DNA of 64,000 nucleotides, taken from Prevotella sp. GTDB lineage: Bacteria; Bacteroidota; Bacteroidia; Bacteroidales; Bacteroidaceae. The notes under the pieces were generated by a model, which saw only the letters and a program-made list of their open reading frames with translations, searched no databases and had not been told where the DNA came from. The stretch lies in NCBI GenBank assembly GCA_017428925.1, contig JAFRPY010000008.1:1-64000 (forward strand). Reading direction: 5' to 3'. The position numbers were made by a program, and so were the translations under genes. Below are positions 1-8,123 of the stretch, piece by piece. Within the stretch, counting starts at the first letter, position 1; every line of letters starts with the position of its first letter.

Positions 1-929
1 GACTGGACGCCGCCCGAGAGTGTGCTGTACACCTTGCGGGAGGTCACGCCAAGTGACTTTGCGATTTCAGGAAGTGTCAGTCCGTCATCCCTGAGACGGC
101 GGGCTGCATAGAAAAGCAAGACCTTGTCACGGTGCCTCTTCTCTCCCATCTGACAAATGGCATCGACAATAGACTCGTATGCTTCCTCTTCCGTAGGATA
201 TGGATATGGCAATTTCTCCCTGGCCTGTCCCAGAAGACTTTTTATCGGCTCAACGGATGCCTTCTTCAGGTTCTGCATCAGATGAAAACGGTCTGATACC
301 TGCATAATCTGTCCCGAGGCTGCGCTGATGATGGCGGCATAGCTCCGGCTGCCGTCACGTGTGACCACTTTTATCTCCGGATGAGAGGCAAGCCAGTCCG
401 TAATCTCCTGGCCGTAGCGTGAATCGAATACGGCAAGGGGCTGGCGCGTATAGTGATCCACTATGACACACATGTACTTATGCCCTTTCCACTTCGCAAA
501 GTCATCCAGCCCCACATAGCCGCTGGTGCGTACCTGTGGGTTTGTCCTGCCCATTGACCGTAATACCCGGATACAGGCAGATGCGCTGATTTGGACATGC
601 TGCATGGCCAGTGTCTCGGAAGCCTTGCGTGCCGTCTGTCCCAATGCCTCATGACGGATACGTCTCTCAACCTCGTATGTATGACGCCCGTAAGGATGCG
701 TCATCGTTAGCGGCTCGGCGAAAGTCTTCCGTTCGCACTTGGGGTTGGTACATACGAAATGACGTGTCTGAAGGACCAGCGTCGTATGATGGCCAAGCCA
801 TTCCGTGCACTGGATCTTGCGTAACCGGTAACTGTGGACGCTTGAACTCCGTTTCCCACAGCAAGGACACACGGATGCCACTCCCTTTGTATGGCCATAC
901 ATGGTTATACACTCGCCGTCACGCTTCAT
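1..929 (-). CDS. ISL3 family transposase, partial (C-terminus beyond left edge)
   Basis: DDE-type transposase; about 309 residues are visible. An N-terminal zinc finger is seen as CPCCG and later CTNPKC (about residues 21-65), as in zf-ISL3. A helix-turn-helix stretch follows, then the start of the catalytic domain with GLDDFAKWKGH, VTRDGSRSYA and VSDRFHLMQNL, all characteristic of ISL3 enzymes. A second HTH-like segment (LTLPEIAKSLGVTSRKVY) lies near the edge. The frame is open and uninterrupted from the edge to ATG 929. It stays open upstream to about 1064 without another ATG, so a non-ATG upstream start is possible. The gene appears intact as far as it can be seen. Confidence 0.88.
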   Translation of the reverse strand, partial: MKRDGECITMYGHTKGVASVCPCCGKRSSSVHSYRLRKIQCTEWLGHHTTLVLQTRHFVCTNPKCERKTFAEPLTMTHPYGRHTYEVERRIRHEALGQTARKASETLAMQHVQISASACIRVLRSMGRTNPQVRTSGYVGLDDFAKWKGHKYMCVIVDHYTRQPLAVFDSRYGQEITDWLASHPEIKVVTRDGSRSYAAIISAASGQIMQVSDRFHLMQNLKKASVEPIKSLLGQAREKLPYPYPTEEEAYESIVDAICQMGEKRHRDKVLLFYAARRLRDDGLTLPEIAKSLGVTSRKVYSTLSGGVQ

Positions 930-1067
930 ATCGTCCAATCTGATATGCCAGGAACGGCATTTCTCACTCACAATTGTTTTTATCTGGCCGATTACTTGTG
1001 TAAGTCCAGATTTCTTCGTACCTTTGCGCCATGCAGATGGGCGTTTTTTCTGATTTGGAGTCACATA

Positions 1068-1075
1068 CAAAGATA
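1068..1075 (-). promoter_or_regulatory. -7 box of the ISL3 transposase promoter
   Basis: The minus strand reads TATCTTTG, matching the Bacteroidetes TAnnTTTG -7 consensus. It would give a leader of about 130 nt before ATG 929, or an almost leaderless message if translation starts at GTG 1064 in the same frame. Confidence 0.5.
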
Positions 1076-1235
1076 CGAAAAATAATGCACATCTGCAACT
1101 TTGTTTAGTTAACTAATGTGTTGGTTATCAGGTATTTAGTTAAATAATGCAATAGTAAATTACCACCCAAATTGACGCAGAACCTATATCTTTTTATTTT
1201 TTTTATTTTATAAAGAAGTTATGAAAGAAAATCCG

Positions 1236-1313
1236 CAAAAACCTTAAAGGGGAAAGGTATCTTCCTGATAATCAACGCATTGATTCTATAGGAAGGTGTC
1301 TCAAAAACCTTAA
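1236..1313. repeat. 12-bp direct repeat flanking an imperfect palindrome
   Basis: CAAAAACCTTAA occurs exactly at 1236-1247 and 1302-1313. Between them is an imperfect hairpin: CTTCCT (1261-1266) and ATCAA (1271-1275) pair with TTGAT (1280-1284) and AGGAAG (1290-1295) around a CGCA loop. It lies between the insertion sequence and the nspC promoter. Its role is unknown; it could be a small element relic or a regulatory site. The rest of 1185-1372 is AT-rich without a gene. Confidence 0.45.
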
Positions 1314-1372
1314 GAAAAACGCTCGCGAAGAAACATTATTGCTGAGAATTTGGGTTTTTCGTTTGTTTACCA

Positions 1373-1380
1373 TATCTTTG
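1373..1380 (+). promoter_or_regulatory. -7 box of nspC
   Basis: TATCTTTG, a full match to TAnnTTTG. It ends only 5 nt before ATG 1386, so the message should be leaderless or nearly so, and the upstream in-frame ATG at 1350 is not transcribed from it. Confidence 0.7.
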
Positions 1381-1385
1381 CAGAC

Positions 1386-2549
1386 ATGAAAGTAGATTTG
1401 AAAACTTTTGAGAATATCAGCCGTCCGATGTATGTGATGGAAGAGGCGCGGCTTCGGAATAACCTCCGGCTCATTGCACAAGTGGCCAGCGAGGCTGACG
1501 TGGAGATTATTTTGGCTTTCAAGGCATTTGCCCTATGGAAGACGTTCCCCATCTTTCGGGAGTACATCTCGGCAACAACAGCAAGTTCGCTCTTCGAGGC
1601 CCGCCTGGCTAAGGAAGAATTCGGAGCGCCCGCGCATACCTATTCGCCGGCATATACCGACGATGAGATCGACCAGATTGTTGCGTGTTCGAGCCATCTC
1701 ACATTCAACTCCCTTTCCCAGTACGCGCGATATTATAATAAGGTGAAGGGCAGGGCAAGCATCGGTCTTCGCGTAAATCCCGAATATTCCGAGGTGGGCA
1801 CCGACCTCTATAACCCCTGTGCGCCAGGCACACGCTTCGGAGTCAATGCCGACGACCTGCCCGCCCAATTGCCCGAAGGCATCGAGGGATTCCATTGCCA
1901 TTGCCATTGTGAGAGCGGGGCCGACGTACTTGAACGAACGCTTGTACACGTTGAGGACAATTTTTCGAAATGGTTCAACCAGCTGAAATGGTTAAATCTC
2001 GGCGGCGGCCATCTGATGACGCGCAAGGGCTATGACGTGCAGCTACTCATTCGAATACTGAAGGGATTGCACCAACGCTACCCCTGGCTGAAAATCATTC
2101 TGGAACCAGGAAGTGCCTTTGCATGGGAGACAGGACCATTGGTGAGCCAGGTAGCAGACATCGTGGAAGACCACGGCATCCGCACGGCCATCATGAACGT
2201 GAGCTTTACTTGCCACATGCCCGACTGTCTTGAAATGCCATACCATCCTGCCGTGCGGGGTGCTGAGACCGTAGAAGATTCCTCATGCGTGAATCTTCAG
2301 ACTCCACATCTATACCGGCTGGGCGGCAATAGCTGCCTTAGCGGTGATTTCATGGGATTCTGGAAATTTGACCATGAACTGGAAGTGGGAGAGAACGTGA
2401 TATTTGAAGACATGCTGCACTATACGACCGTGAAAACCAACATGTTTAATGGTATATCTCATCCGGCCATTGCGTTGGCCCGTTTGGACGGCAATTTGGA
2501 AATACTCAGAGCGTATTGTTACGAAGATTACAAAAAACGAATGGATTAA
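1386..2549 (+). CDS. nspC: Carboxynorspermidine decarboxylase
   Basis: PLP-dependent fold III decarboxylase of 387 residues. It converts carboxynorspermidine or carboxyspermidine to the triamine in the alternative bacterial polyamine pathway. Visible marks are an N-terminal lysine in LAFKAFALW (the expected Schiff-base site), the barrel strands with FHCHCHCESGAD, the glycine-rich LNLGGGHLM, the phosphate-binding region EPGSAFAW, and a C-terminal active-site stretch containing GNSCLSGDFMG. The length suits the family. ATG 1386 was chosen because the -7 box lies immediately upstream. The usual partner, carboxynorspermidine dehydrogenase, is not adjacent. Transcription ends just before the tRNA cluster. 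Confidence 0.93.
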   Translation: MKVDLKTFENISRPMYVMEEARLRNNLRLIAQVASEADVEIILAFKAFALWKTFPIFREYISATTASSLFEARLAKEEFGAPAHTYSPAYTDDEIDQIVACSSHLTFNSLSQYARYYNKVKGRASIGLRVNPEYSEVGTDLYNPCAPGTRFGVNADDLPAQLPEGIEGFHCHCHCESGADVLERTLVHVEDNFSKWFNQLKWLNLGGGHLMTRKGYDVQLLIRILKGLHQRYPWLKIILEPGSAFAWETGPLVSQVADIVEDHGIRTAIMNVSFTCHMPDCLEMPYHPAVRGAETVEDSSCVNLQTPHLYRLGGNSCLSGDFMGFWKFDHELEVGENVIFEDMLHYTTVKTNMFNGISHPAIALARLDGNLEILRAYCYEDYKKRMD

Positions 2550-2591
2550 AAAAAACTTCCAAAAAGTTTTGGCGTTTTCAAAAAATGTATG

Positions 2592-2599
2592 TACCTTTG
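2592..2599 (+). promoter_or_regulatory. -7 box of the tRNA cluster
   Basis: TACCTTTG matches the consensus, with a TTG element roughly 20 bp upstream inside a T-rich stretch. It lies 41 bp before the first tRNA. Confidence 0.65.
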
Positions 2600-2640
2600 C
2601 AACCGCATTTAGAGAAATGCACTTCAAAATTTGAAGATTT

Positions 2641-2713
2641 GCGGAAATAGCTCAGTTGGTAGAGCACAACCTTGCCAAGGTTGGGGTCGCGGGTCCGAGT
2701 CCCGTTTTCCGCT
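2641..2713 (+). tRNA. tRNA-Gly (GCC), copy 1
   Basis: A 73-nt cloverleaf. Acceptor GCGGAAA pairs with TTTCCGC, the D-loop has AGTTGGTAGAG, the anticodon loop has GCC between CTT and AAG, and the T-arm has GGTCCGAGTCC. CCA is not encoded. It is identical to the copy at 3028-3100. Confidence 0.95.
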
Positions 2714-2761
2714 CACATTCTGTAACAAGTGAAGAGCATGCGAGGGCTTGCTTGGATTAAT

Positions 2762-2843
2762 GCCCAGGTGGCGGAATTGGTAGACGCGCACGTTTCAGGT
2801 GCGTGTGCCGCGAGGCGTGCAGGTTCGAGTCCTGTTCTGGGCA
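2762..2843 (+). tRNA. tRNA-Leu (CAG)
   Basis: A class II tRNA of 82 nt with a long variable arm. Acceptor GCCCAGG pairs with TCTGGGC. The anticodon stem CACGT/GCGTG carries the loop TTCAGGT, giving anticodon CAG. The leucine-type D-arm GGCGGAATTGGTAGACGCG is present. Confidence 0.93.
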
Positions 2844-2898
2844 CGTTTGTTGTATGCCTTACAGAAGGCTTCGCTCAGTTACAGAATTAGTTTTTGTT

Positions 2899-2982
2899 GG
2901 AGAGGTGGCGGAATTGGTAGACGCGCTACTTTGAGGGGGTAGTGTCAATTGCGACGTGGGAGTTCGAGTCTCCTCCTCTTCA
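2899..2982 (+). tRNA. tRNA-Leu (GAG)
   Basis: A class II tRNA of 84 nt. Acceptor GGAGAGG pairs with CCTCTTC with one G-U pair. The anticodon stem CTACT/GGTAG holds the loop TTGAGGG, anticodon GAG. The D-arm is the same as in the preceding tRNA-Leu. Confidence 0.93.
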
Positions 2983-3027
2983 CAAAACGGTTTTTCTTGA
3001 ATATCGCATTTACGATATACTGTTCTT

Positions 3028-3100
3028 GCGGAAATAGCTCAGTTGGTAGAGCACAACCTTGCCAAGGTTGGGGTCGCGGGTCCGAGTCCCGTTTTCCGCT
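3028..3100 (+). tRNA. tRNA-Gly (GCC), copy 2
   Basis: A 73-nt sequence identical to the copy 387 bp upstream. The two Gly genes bracket the two Leu genes, suggesting a local duplication or gene-dosage arrangement. There is no clear promoter in front, so it is probably processed from the cluster transcript. Confidence 0.95.
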
Positions 3101-3133
3101 CATTTTTTTAGGATAAGAAAAATACAATCTACA

Positions 3134-3673
3134 ATGAATCTGTACTTAAGATATTTTGACAAAGAGACACTAGTGTATAGTGTCGAAGAAGCTATTGATT
3201 TCTTGGCAACTATTCCCGAGATTGGAATGAGTCCCGATCTCGAGGCCGATATACGGGATTATTACCAAAGCGACGTGTTCTATCCCAAGCGCTATAAGGT
3301 GCGTCCACGCGTATATTTCATCATCATCAAGACTGAGGCTAACACGATGCTCGACTTCAAGGAGAAGAAGGCACTAAGGCCTGCCGACCATACGCAGAAG
3401 GATATTGCTGCACCCGTAGTGGCCAGACTCAACCAGGAACGTGAAGGATGGTATGAGGCACAGCTCGATTTTAAACGTGTGGTGATGATACCCTCGACAG
3501 GAAAACACGAGTACCGCGACACGCATTTCGTGGCCAACGTGAAAGCAATATCGGGAATTGACGCATATAACCGCGTTGTAGACCATTTGCGCGGAAGAGT
3601 AGACGGCAGAAGTCAGTTTCCCTCAGCCAAGGGAAAGAATTTTAAGTTTAGATATCTCGGAATGTGGAAATAA
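3134..3673 (+). CDS. Conserved hypothetical protein, 179 aa
   Basis: I do not recognise the family. The product is soluble and mixed alpha/beta, with no signal peptide, membrane segment or cysteine cluster. It begins MNLYLRYFDKETLVYS. A basic and aromatic C-terminal half includes the tail KGKNFKFRYLGMWK. ATG 3134 was taken because upstream codons of this frame lie inside the tRNA-Gly gene. It sits 10 bp before ssb and may be co-transcribed with ssb and gldE, so a link to DNA metabolism is conceivable but unproven. Confidence 0.75.
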   Translation: MNLYLRYFDKETLVYSVEEAIDFLATIPEIGMSPDLEADIRDYYQSDVFYPKRYKVRPRVYFIIIKTEANTMLDFKEKKALRPADHTQKDIAAPVVARLNQEREGWYEAQLDFKRVVMIPSTGKHEYRDTHFVANVKAISGIDAYNRVVDHLRGRVDGRSQFPSAKGKNFKFRYLGMWK

Positions 3674-3683
3674 ATAAGAGGTG

Positions 3684-4082
3684 ATGAACAAGGTAATGCT
3701 TATTGGAAACGTCGGACAGGAACCCGACGTCCGTTATTATGAACCAGATCAGTGTGTTGCACAAGTAAGTTTGGCAACAACTGAACGGGGTTATACTTTA
3801 CCAAATGGAACCAGGGTGCCCGATCATACTGACTGGCACAACCTGGTGTTCTATCGCCAACTGGCAAAAATCGTTGAACGCTATGTTCACAAGGGAGACA
3901 AGCTCTATGTTGAAGGACGCATACGTTATCGTATGTACGATACACAGAAAGGGGAGCGTCGTTATGTTACCGAAATCTATGTAGACAATATGGAGATGCT
4001 GACTCCCAAGGCTCAAAATACGAATAATACTACAGAAACGGTTTCAGAGCCGGAGCCGTCAGACAATAAGATGCCGTTCTGA
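3684..4082 (+). CDS. ssb: Single-stranded DNA-binding protein
   Basis: A 132-residue SSB that coats ssDNA during replication, repair and recombination. It shows the OB-fold start MNKVMLIGNVGQEPDVRY, the VSLATTERGY strand, DWHNLVFYRQLAKIVERYV and GDKLYVEGRIRYR (residues 1-105). A short acidic-polar linker and the typical protein-docking tip DNKMPF follow. GTG 3681 in the same frame is an alternative start, but ATG 3684 gives the conserved N-terminus. The stop TGA overlaps the ATG of gldE by one base, implying translational coupling. Confidence 0.95.
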   Translation: MNKVMLIGNVGQEPDVRYYEPDQCVAQVSLATTERGYTLPNGTRVPDHTDWHNLVFYRQLAKIVERYVHKGDKLYVEGRIRYRMYDTQKGERRYVTEIYVDNMEMLTPKAQNTNNTTETVSEPEPSDNKMPF

Positions 4083-5407
4083 TGGACTTTTCCAATTTAA
4101 TGCAGACACTTCAGGAGGTGCATTTCAATGCTCCTACCATGGGCGTGATAGTAGCAGCCATACTGGCTGCTATACTTCTTATATTGTCAGGATTCGCAAG
4201 TGGTTCTGAGATAGCCTTCTTCAGCCTTACACCCCAGGATCTTAATGAACTGGAGCCCGAAAAGGACGCCACCGACGCGAAAATACAGATGTTGCGCGAA
4301 GACAGCGAACGGACATTGGCAACGATTCTCATTACGAACAACTTCGCCAATGTGACCATCATCATGCTCTGTAATTTCGTGTTCAGCCGGATTGTGGATT
4401 TCGGGAATGCCGTTTGGCTTCAGATTCTCTGTATCACGGTGCTGCTTACCTTCCTTCTGCTGCTTTTCGGGGAGATAATGCCCAAGATCTACGCCCGTCA
4501 GAACTCTCTTGCATATTGCAGGCGCATCACAGGTCCCTTGCTTCTGATGAGAAAACTATTCTGGCCAATAGAGACCGTGTTGCTTCATGGTGGTATCTTG
4601 GCCGAAAAAGTCATACCACAGGAAAACCAAGTACTTAGTGTCGACGACCTGGAACAAGCTCTCGAACTGACTGACAAGAATGAAATCAAGGAAGAGCAAA
4701 GCATGCTTCAGGGTATCATTCGGTTTGGAGACGAGACTGCAAAAGAGGTTATGACAAGCCGGCAGGATGTGGTTGACCTTGACATTAAGAGCAGTTTTCA
4801 AGAAGTTCTTAACTGCATCGTGGAGAACAACTATAGCCGAATCCCCGTATATCAGGATAATTCCGACAATATTAGGGGTGTGCTCTATATTAAGGACCTG
4901 CTTCCTCATCTCACAAAACCGGCAACATTCCGCTGGCAAAGCTTGATCAGGCCGCCTTATTTCGTTCCGGAAACAAAAAAAATAGACGATTTGCTTCGAG
5001 AATTCCAAGACAACAAAGTACATATTGCCATAGTCGTTGATGAGTTCGGAGGCACAAGCGGCATCGTCACGCTCGAAGACATTTTAGAGGAAATCGTTGG
5101 AGAAATCAACGATGAATATGACGAAGAAGAGAAAAACTATACCAAGATAAACCGCAACACCTATGTATTTGAAGGTAAGACACTTCTAACAGACTTCTGC
5201 AAGATTCTTGATGTTACCGACGAAGAATTTGAGGAAGTGGAAGGAGATGCCGATACTTTGGCAGGCCTCCTCCTCGAACTGAAAGGAGATTTTCCTGTTG
5301 TGCATGAGAAATTGAATTATAAGAATTATCTGTTCGAAATCTTGAAAATAGAAGAAAGAAGAATAGCAAAAATCAAAGTAATTGTCAAAGAAAACGAAAA
5401 TTTGTGA
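4082..5407 (+). CDS. gldE: GldE-type CNNM/CBS/CorC-HlyC membrane protein
   Basis: A 441-residue inner-membrane protein. It has a DUF21 (CNNM) domain with hydrophobic helices in residues 15-200 (IVAAILAAILLILSGFASG, ILITNNFANVTIIM), a CBS pair at about 215-330 (EVMTSRQDVV, IAIVVDEFGGTSGIVTLED) and a C-terminal CorC_HlyC domain (about 350-430). Bacteroidetes members directly after ssb are named GldE, after the Flavobacterium gliding locus. In non-gliding Bacteroidales the role is more likely ion or envelope homeostasis. It overlaps ssb by one base. Confidence 0.88.
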   Translation: MDFSNLMQTLQEVHFNAPTMGVIVAAILAAILLILSGFASGSEIAFFSLTPQDLNELEPEKDATDAKIQMLREDSERTLATILITNNFANVTIIMLCNFVFSRIVDFGNAVWLQILCITVLLTFLLLLFGEIMPKIYARQNSLAYCRRITGPLLLMRKLFWPIETVLLHGGILAEKVIPQENQVLSVDDLEQALELTDKNEIKEEQSMLQGIIRFGDETAKEVMTSRQDVVDLDIKSSFQEVLNCIVENNYSRIPVYQDNSDNIRGVLYIKDLLPHLTKPATFRWQSLIRPPYFVPETKKIDDLLREFQDNKVHIAIVVDEFGGTSGIVTLEDILEEIVGEINDEYDEEEKNYTKINRNTYVFEGKTLLTDFCKILDVTDEEFEEVEGDADTLAGLLLELKGDFPVVHEKLNYKNYLFEILKIEERRIAKIKVIVKENENL

Positions 5408-5445
5408 TTTTTTGCGCTGATAATCTGTATTTTTTTTATTTTTTC

Positions 5446-5580
5446 TTGCAAGTTTCAGATTAATATACTACTTTTGCAGAACAGAAATAAGACATTTAAT
5501 AAGGATTAGTTTTTTTTAGTGGTTAATTTAGTTTTAGTAAGTATGTGAAAGAGTCTTGTTGGGAAACAAGACTCTTTTAT
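5446..5580 (+). ncRNA. Candidate small RNA with its own promoter and terminator
   Basis: A good promoter, TTG at 5446-5448 and TACTTTTG at 5469-5476 with a 20-bp spacer, faces a 100-bp stretch that has no ORF and ends in a strong hairpin at 5548-5577. The predicted transcript is roughly 5483-5580. This is inferred from promoter and terminator only; the RNA resembles no family I recognise. Confidence 0.4.
5548..5577. terminator. Bidirectional intrinsic terminator
   Basis: A perfect 13-bp stem AAAGAGTCTTGTT/AACAAGACTCTTT with loop GGGA, followed by T on the plus strand and preceded by A-rich sequence. It touches the stop codon of the minus-strand helicase and would end transcription from both sides. 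Confidence 0.85.
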
Positions 5581-6866
5581 TTGTTGCTGTTGTCGGCCTT
5601 ACTGCCGCCCTTATGGTTTCTGTGTCTGCCTTTATACCTTTGTTTGCCGCTATGAGAATATCGTCCTCGTTGTCGGCCACGTCCCCTTTGGCGATTTCCA
5701 TTCCGACGCATAGGTTTATAGTCAGGGCCTTCTCCAATACCATCGGGCAAGGGAATCTTTTCAACGGTCTTGTTTAGGAACTTTTCAATATCCATGAAAT
5801 CACCAATCTCACGGCCACGTACCAAAGTAATAGCTTCCCCATCGCGGTCAGCGCGTGCGGTACGGCCTATACGATGGACATAATCCTCGGCATCACGAGG
5901 TACGTCGAAATTAATGACCAATGAAATATCGTCAATATCAATACCACGAGCCACAATATCGGTAGCAACTAATACATCAATCTGACCACTTTTGAACAAG
6001 TACATCACTTCGTCACGCTCCGCTTGTGTAAGGTCGGAATGCATAGCCCTACAACTGATTTTCATGCGGAGAAGGTCACGATAGAGATCTTTTACCTTAA
6101 GTTTTGAACTTGAAAAAACGATGACACGTTTCATCTCACGTTCCTTGAAAAGGTGGTGCATAATGCCCATCTTCTGGTCTTCATGACAGATATAGGCCAT
6201 CTGGTGGATTCTCTCTGCCGGTTTACTCACAGCCAGCTTGATGGTGACGGGGTCATTAAGTAGAGTCTTTGCCAATTGCTCGATTTTATCGGGCATCGTT
6301 GCCGAAAACATAATGGTTTGACATGAAGAAGGCAAATGTTTGGCAATAGATAGAATGTCGTCAGAAAACCCCATATCAAGCATACGGTCGGCTTCATCGA
6401 GAACGAAGAAACTAACGTGGCTCAAGTCAACATTACCCATTGTAATATGGCTGATGAAACGACCTGGGGTGGCGATAATCACGTCTGCACCCATTTTCAG
6501 GGCCTGGTATTCCTTGTCGTATCGGTTGCCGTCGTTTCCGCCATAGATAGCAACGCTGCTCACTTCAGGCATATAGTATGCGAATCCTTGCATAGCTTGG
6601 TCGATCTGCTGGGCCAATTCACGGGTAGGACTCATAATGACACAGTTAATCTTGTCCTTAGGGAAGCCGCCGTCGTCAAGCATACTGAGAATCGGCAATA
6701 GATATGCAGCCGTCTTTCCTGTTCCTGTCTGAGCAACACCAAGTACATCCCGGCCGTTCAATATCTCAGGAATACATCTTTCCTGTATTGGAGTACAGGT
6801 GATGAAATTCATGTCATCGAGCGCATCGAGTGCATTATCGTTCAAATCCAAATAATAGAAATCCAT
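5577..6866 (-). CDS. DEAD-box ATP-dependent RNA helicase
   Basis: A 429-residue RNA helicase of the RhlE/DeaD type that remodels RNA duplexes, probably in ribosome assembly or mRNA decay. The motifs run in order: Q motif (TPIQERCIP), Walker A AQTGTGKT, Ia PTRELAQQ, ATPGR, DEAD, SAT, then helicase domain 2 with HSDLTQAERD, VATDIVARGIDIDD and HRIGRTAR. The last 45 residues are a Gly/Arg/Lys-rich tail (RGRGRQRGRYSHSGK) that should bind RNA. It is the last gene of the lon-tgt-lptG operon, 20 bp after the permease gene. Confidence 0.93.
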   Translation of the reverse strand: MDFYYLDLNDNALDALDDMNFITCTPIQERCIPEILNGRDVLGVAQTGTGKTAAYLLPILSMLDDGGFPKDKINCVIMSPTRELAQQIDQAMQGFAYYMPEVSSVAIYGGNDGNRYDKEYQALKMGADVIIATPGRFISHITMGNVDLSHVSFFVLDEADRMLDMGFSDDILSIAKHLPSSCQTIMFSATMPDKIEQLAKTLLNDPVTIKLAVSKPAERIHQMAYICHEDQKMGIMHHLFKEREMKRVIVFSSSKLKVKDLYRDLLRMKISCRAMHSDLTQAERDEVMYLFKSGQIDVLVATDIVARGIDIDDISLVINFDVPRDAEDYVHRIGRTARADRDGEAITLVRGREIGDFMDIEKFLNKTVEKIPLPDGIGEGPDYKPMRRNGNRQRGRGRQRGRYSHSGKQRYKGRHRNHKGGSKADNSNK

Positions 6867-6886
6867 TTCTTAGTCTATAAAAGCGT

Positions 6887-8107
6887 TTACCTTGGTGCCT
6901 GTCTGTAACAGAACCATGCCACTACAGCGAAAATGATGTTCGGAATCCAAGCCGCAAGCATGGCTGGTGTACCGGCATTGATTGCAAAAGTTGCAGAAAC
7001 GGTCTGCAACATAATATATCCGAAACTCAATGCGAGACCTATACCCAGGTAAAGTCCCATTCCACCTTTTCGCTTCCGGGACGAAAGCGATACGCCTATG
7101 GTGGTCAGAATAAAAGATGCAAAAGACGAGGCTATACGCTTATGATACTCAACCTCATACTGAACCACATTGGTGGAACCTCGGTCGATCTGGCGGTTGA
7201 TATATTCACGTAGTTGTGGGCTTGTAAATGTTTCCTGCTGACCTTTGGAAAAAACCAAATCCGTGGGCTCCATTAAGATTAGAGTATCTTTCGAACTGCC
7301 GCTTGTAATTTTCTCCTTAAGACCTCTTAAATCACGAATACGCCATGATGAGACTTTCCAGTGGAATTTAGAGTTTGAGATAGTATCGTATTGGATTTCG
7401 CTGGCGGTCATGTGGTTCACCAGTTTTTTGTTCTCAAACTTGTCGAGTGAAAAACCGTAACCGCGTTTTATGTTATTGTCGTAGTGCTGAATGTATGCTA
7501 TAACACCTTTGCCTACCTGCAGTTGAACGTTTTCAGCGGCATTATTGCGTTTCTTGTTCTTATATAATGTTTCAAAATTCTGCTTGATAACTGTACCCTT
7601 GGGGATGACGTATGAACCAAGATAAAAAGTCAGAAGAGAGATTAATGCAGCAGATATCATGTAAGGTCTCATCATTCGCTTAAAGCTGATACCGGCAGCC
7701 AAAATAGAAATAATCTCTGAATTGCCAGCCATCTTAGAAGTAAAGAAGATTACGGCGATGAAGACGAATAGCGGCGAGAACAGATTCGAGAAATAAGGAA
7801 TAAAGTTCAAGTAATAATCAAACACAATGGCTTTTAAGGGTGCATGATATTCCGTGAACTTGGAAAGATTCTCATTGACATCAAAAACGATGGAAATCGA
7901 AATGATGAGTGCAATGGCAAAGAAATAGGTTGTGAGGAATTTCTTGATGATATACCAGTCGAGAGTCTTGATGTAACGCCTGGGATTCAGCCAACGGAGT
8001 TTATGACCTATCCAACGAAATGCGCGAACTATCCACCCAAAACGCCGGTCCATCCAGCGTCTTAGTTCATAGATTCTCCGCCATCGTTTTATCTTACTGT
8101 AATTCAT
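6887..8107 (-). CDS. lptG: LptF/LptG family lipopolysaccharide export permease
   Basis: A 406-residue YjgP/YjgQ permease, the membrane partner of the LptB ATPase that pulls LPS from the inner membrane towards the outer membrane. A basic cytosolic N-terminus of about 50 residues precedes the first helix (FFAIALIISISIVFDV). Two more helices follow, then a periplasmic beta-jellyroll domain (about 150-300) and three C-terminal helices ending FAVVAWFCYRQAPR. LptG is preferred over LptF from general appearance only. It lies 16 bp after tgt and before the helicase. Confidence 0.88.
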   Translation of the reverse strand: MNYSKIKRWRRIYELRRWMDRRFGWIVRAFRWIGHKLRWLNPRRYIKTLDWYIIKKFLTTYFFAIALIISISIVFDVNENLSKFTEYHAPLKAIVFDYYLNFIPYFSNLFSPLFVFIAVIFFTSKMAGNSEIISILAAGISFKRMMRPYMISAALISLLTFYLGSYVIPKGTVIKQNFETLYKNKKRNNAAENVQLQVGKGVIAYIQHYDNNIKRGYGFSLDKFENKKLVNHMTASEIQYDTISNSKFHWKVSSWRIRDLRGLKEKITSGSSKDTLILMEPTDLVFSKGQQETFTSPQLREYINRQIDRGSTNVVQYEVEYHKRIASSFASFILTTIGVSLSSRKRKGGMGLYLGIGLALSFGYIMLQTVSATFAINAGTPAMLAAWIPNIIFAVVAWFCYRQAPR

Positions 8108-8123
8108 TATTGTTTCTAAAAAA

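Larger units (their letters stand above)
1..1184 (-). mobile_element. ISL3-type insertion sequence, cut by left edge
   Basis: The transposase reads out of the window on the minus strand, so only the transposase 5' half and one element end are present. The non-coding stretch 930-1184 belongs to the element's leader. A candidate terminal repeat, read inward on the minus strand as GGTTCTGCGTCAATTTGGG, ends at about 1184. This boundary is inferred from its terminal GG and position, because the partner repeat and the target duplication are outside the window. Confidence 0.6.

Noticed and set aside
461..912. Transposase seeming to be broken into short ORFs on both strands
   Set aside because: A single minus-strand frame is continuous from ATG 929 to the left edge. 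It looked broken only because it has no stop inside the window.
1350..1385. Longer nspC start at 1350
   Set aside because: The -7 box at 1373-1380 lies inside that extension and the conserved N-terminus begins at Met 1386.
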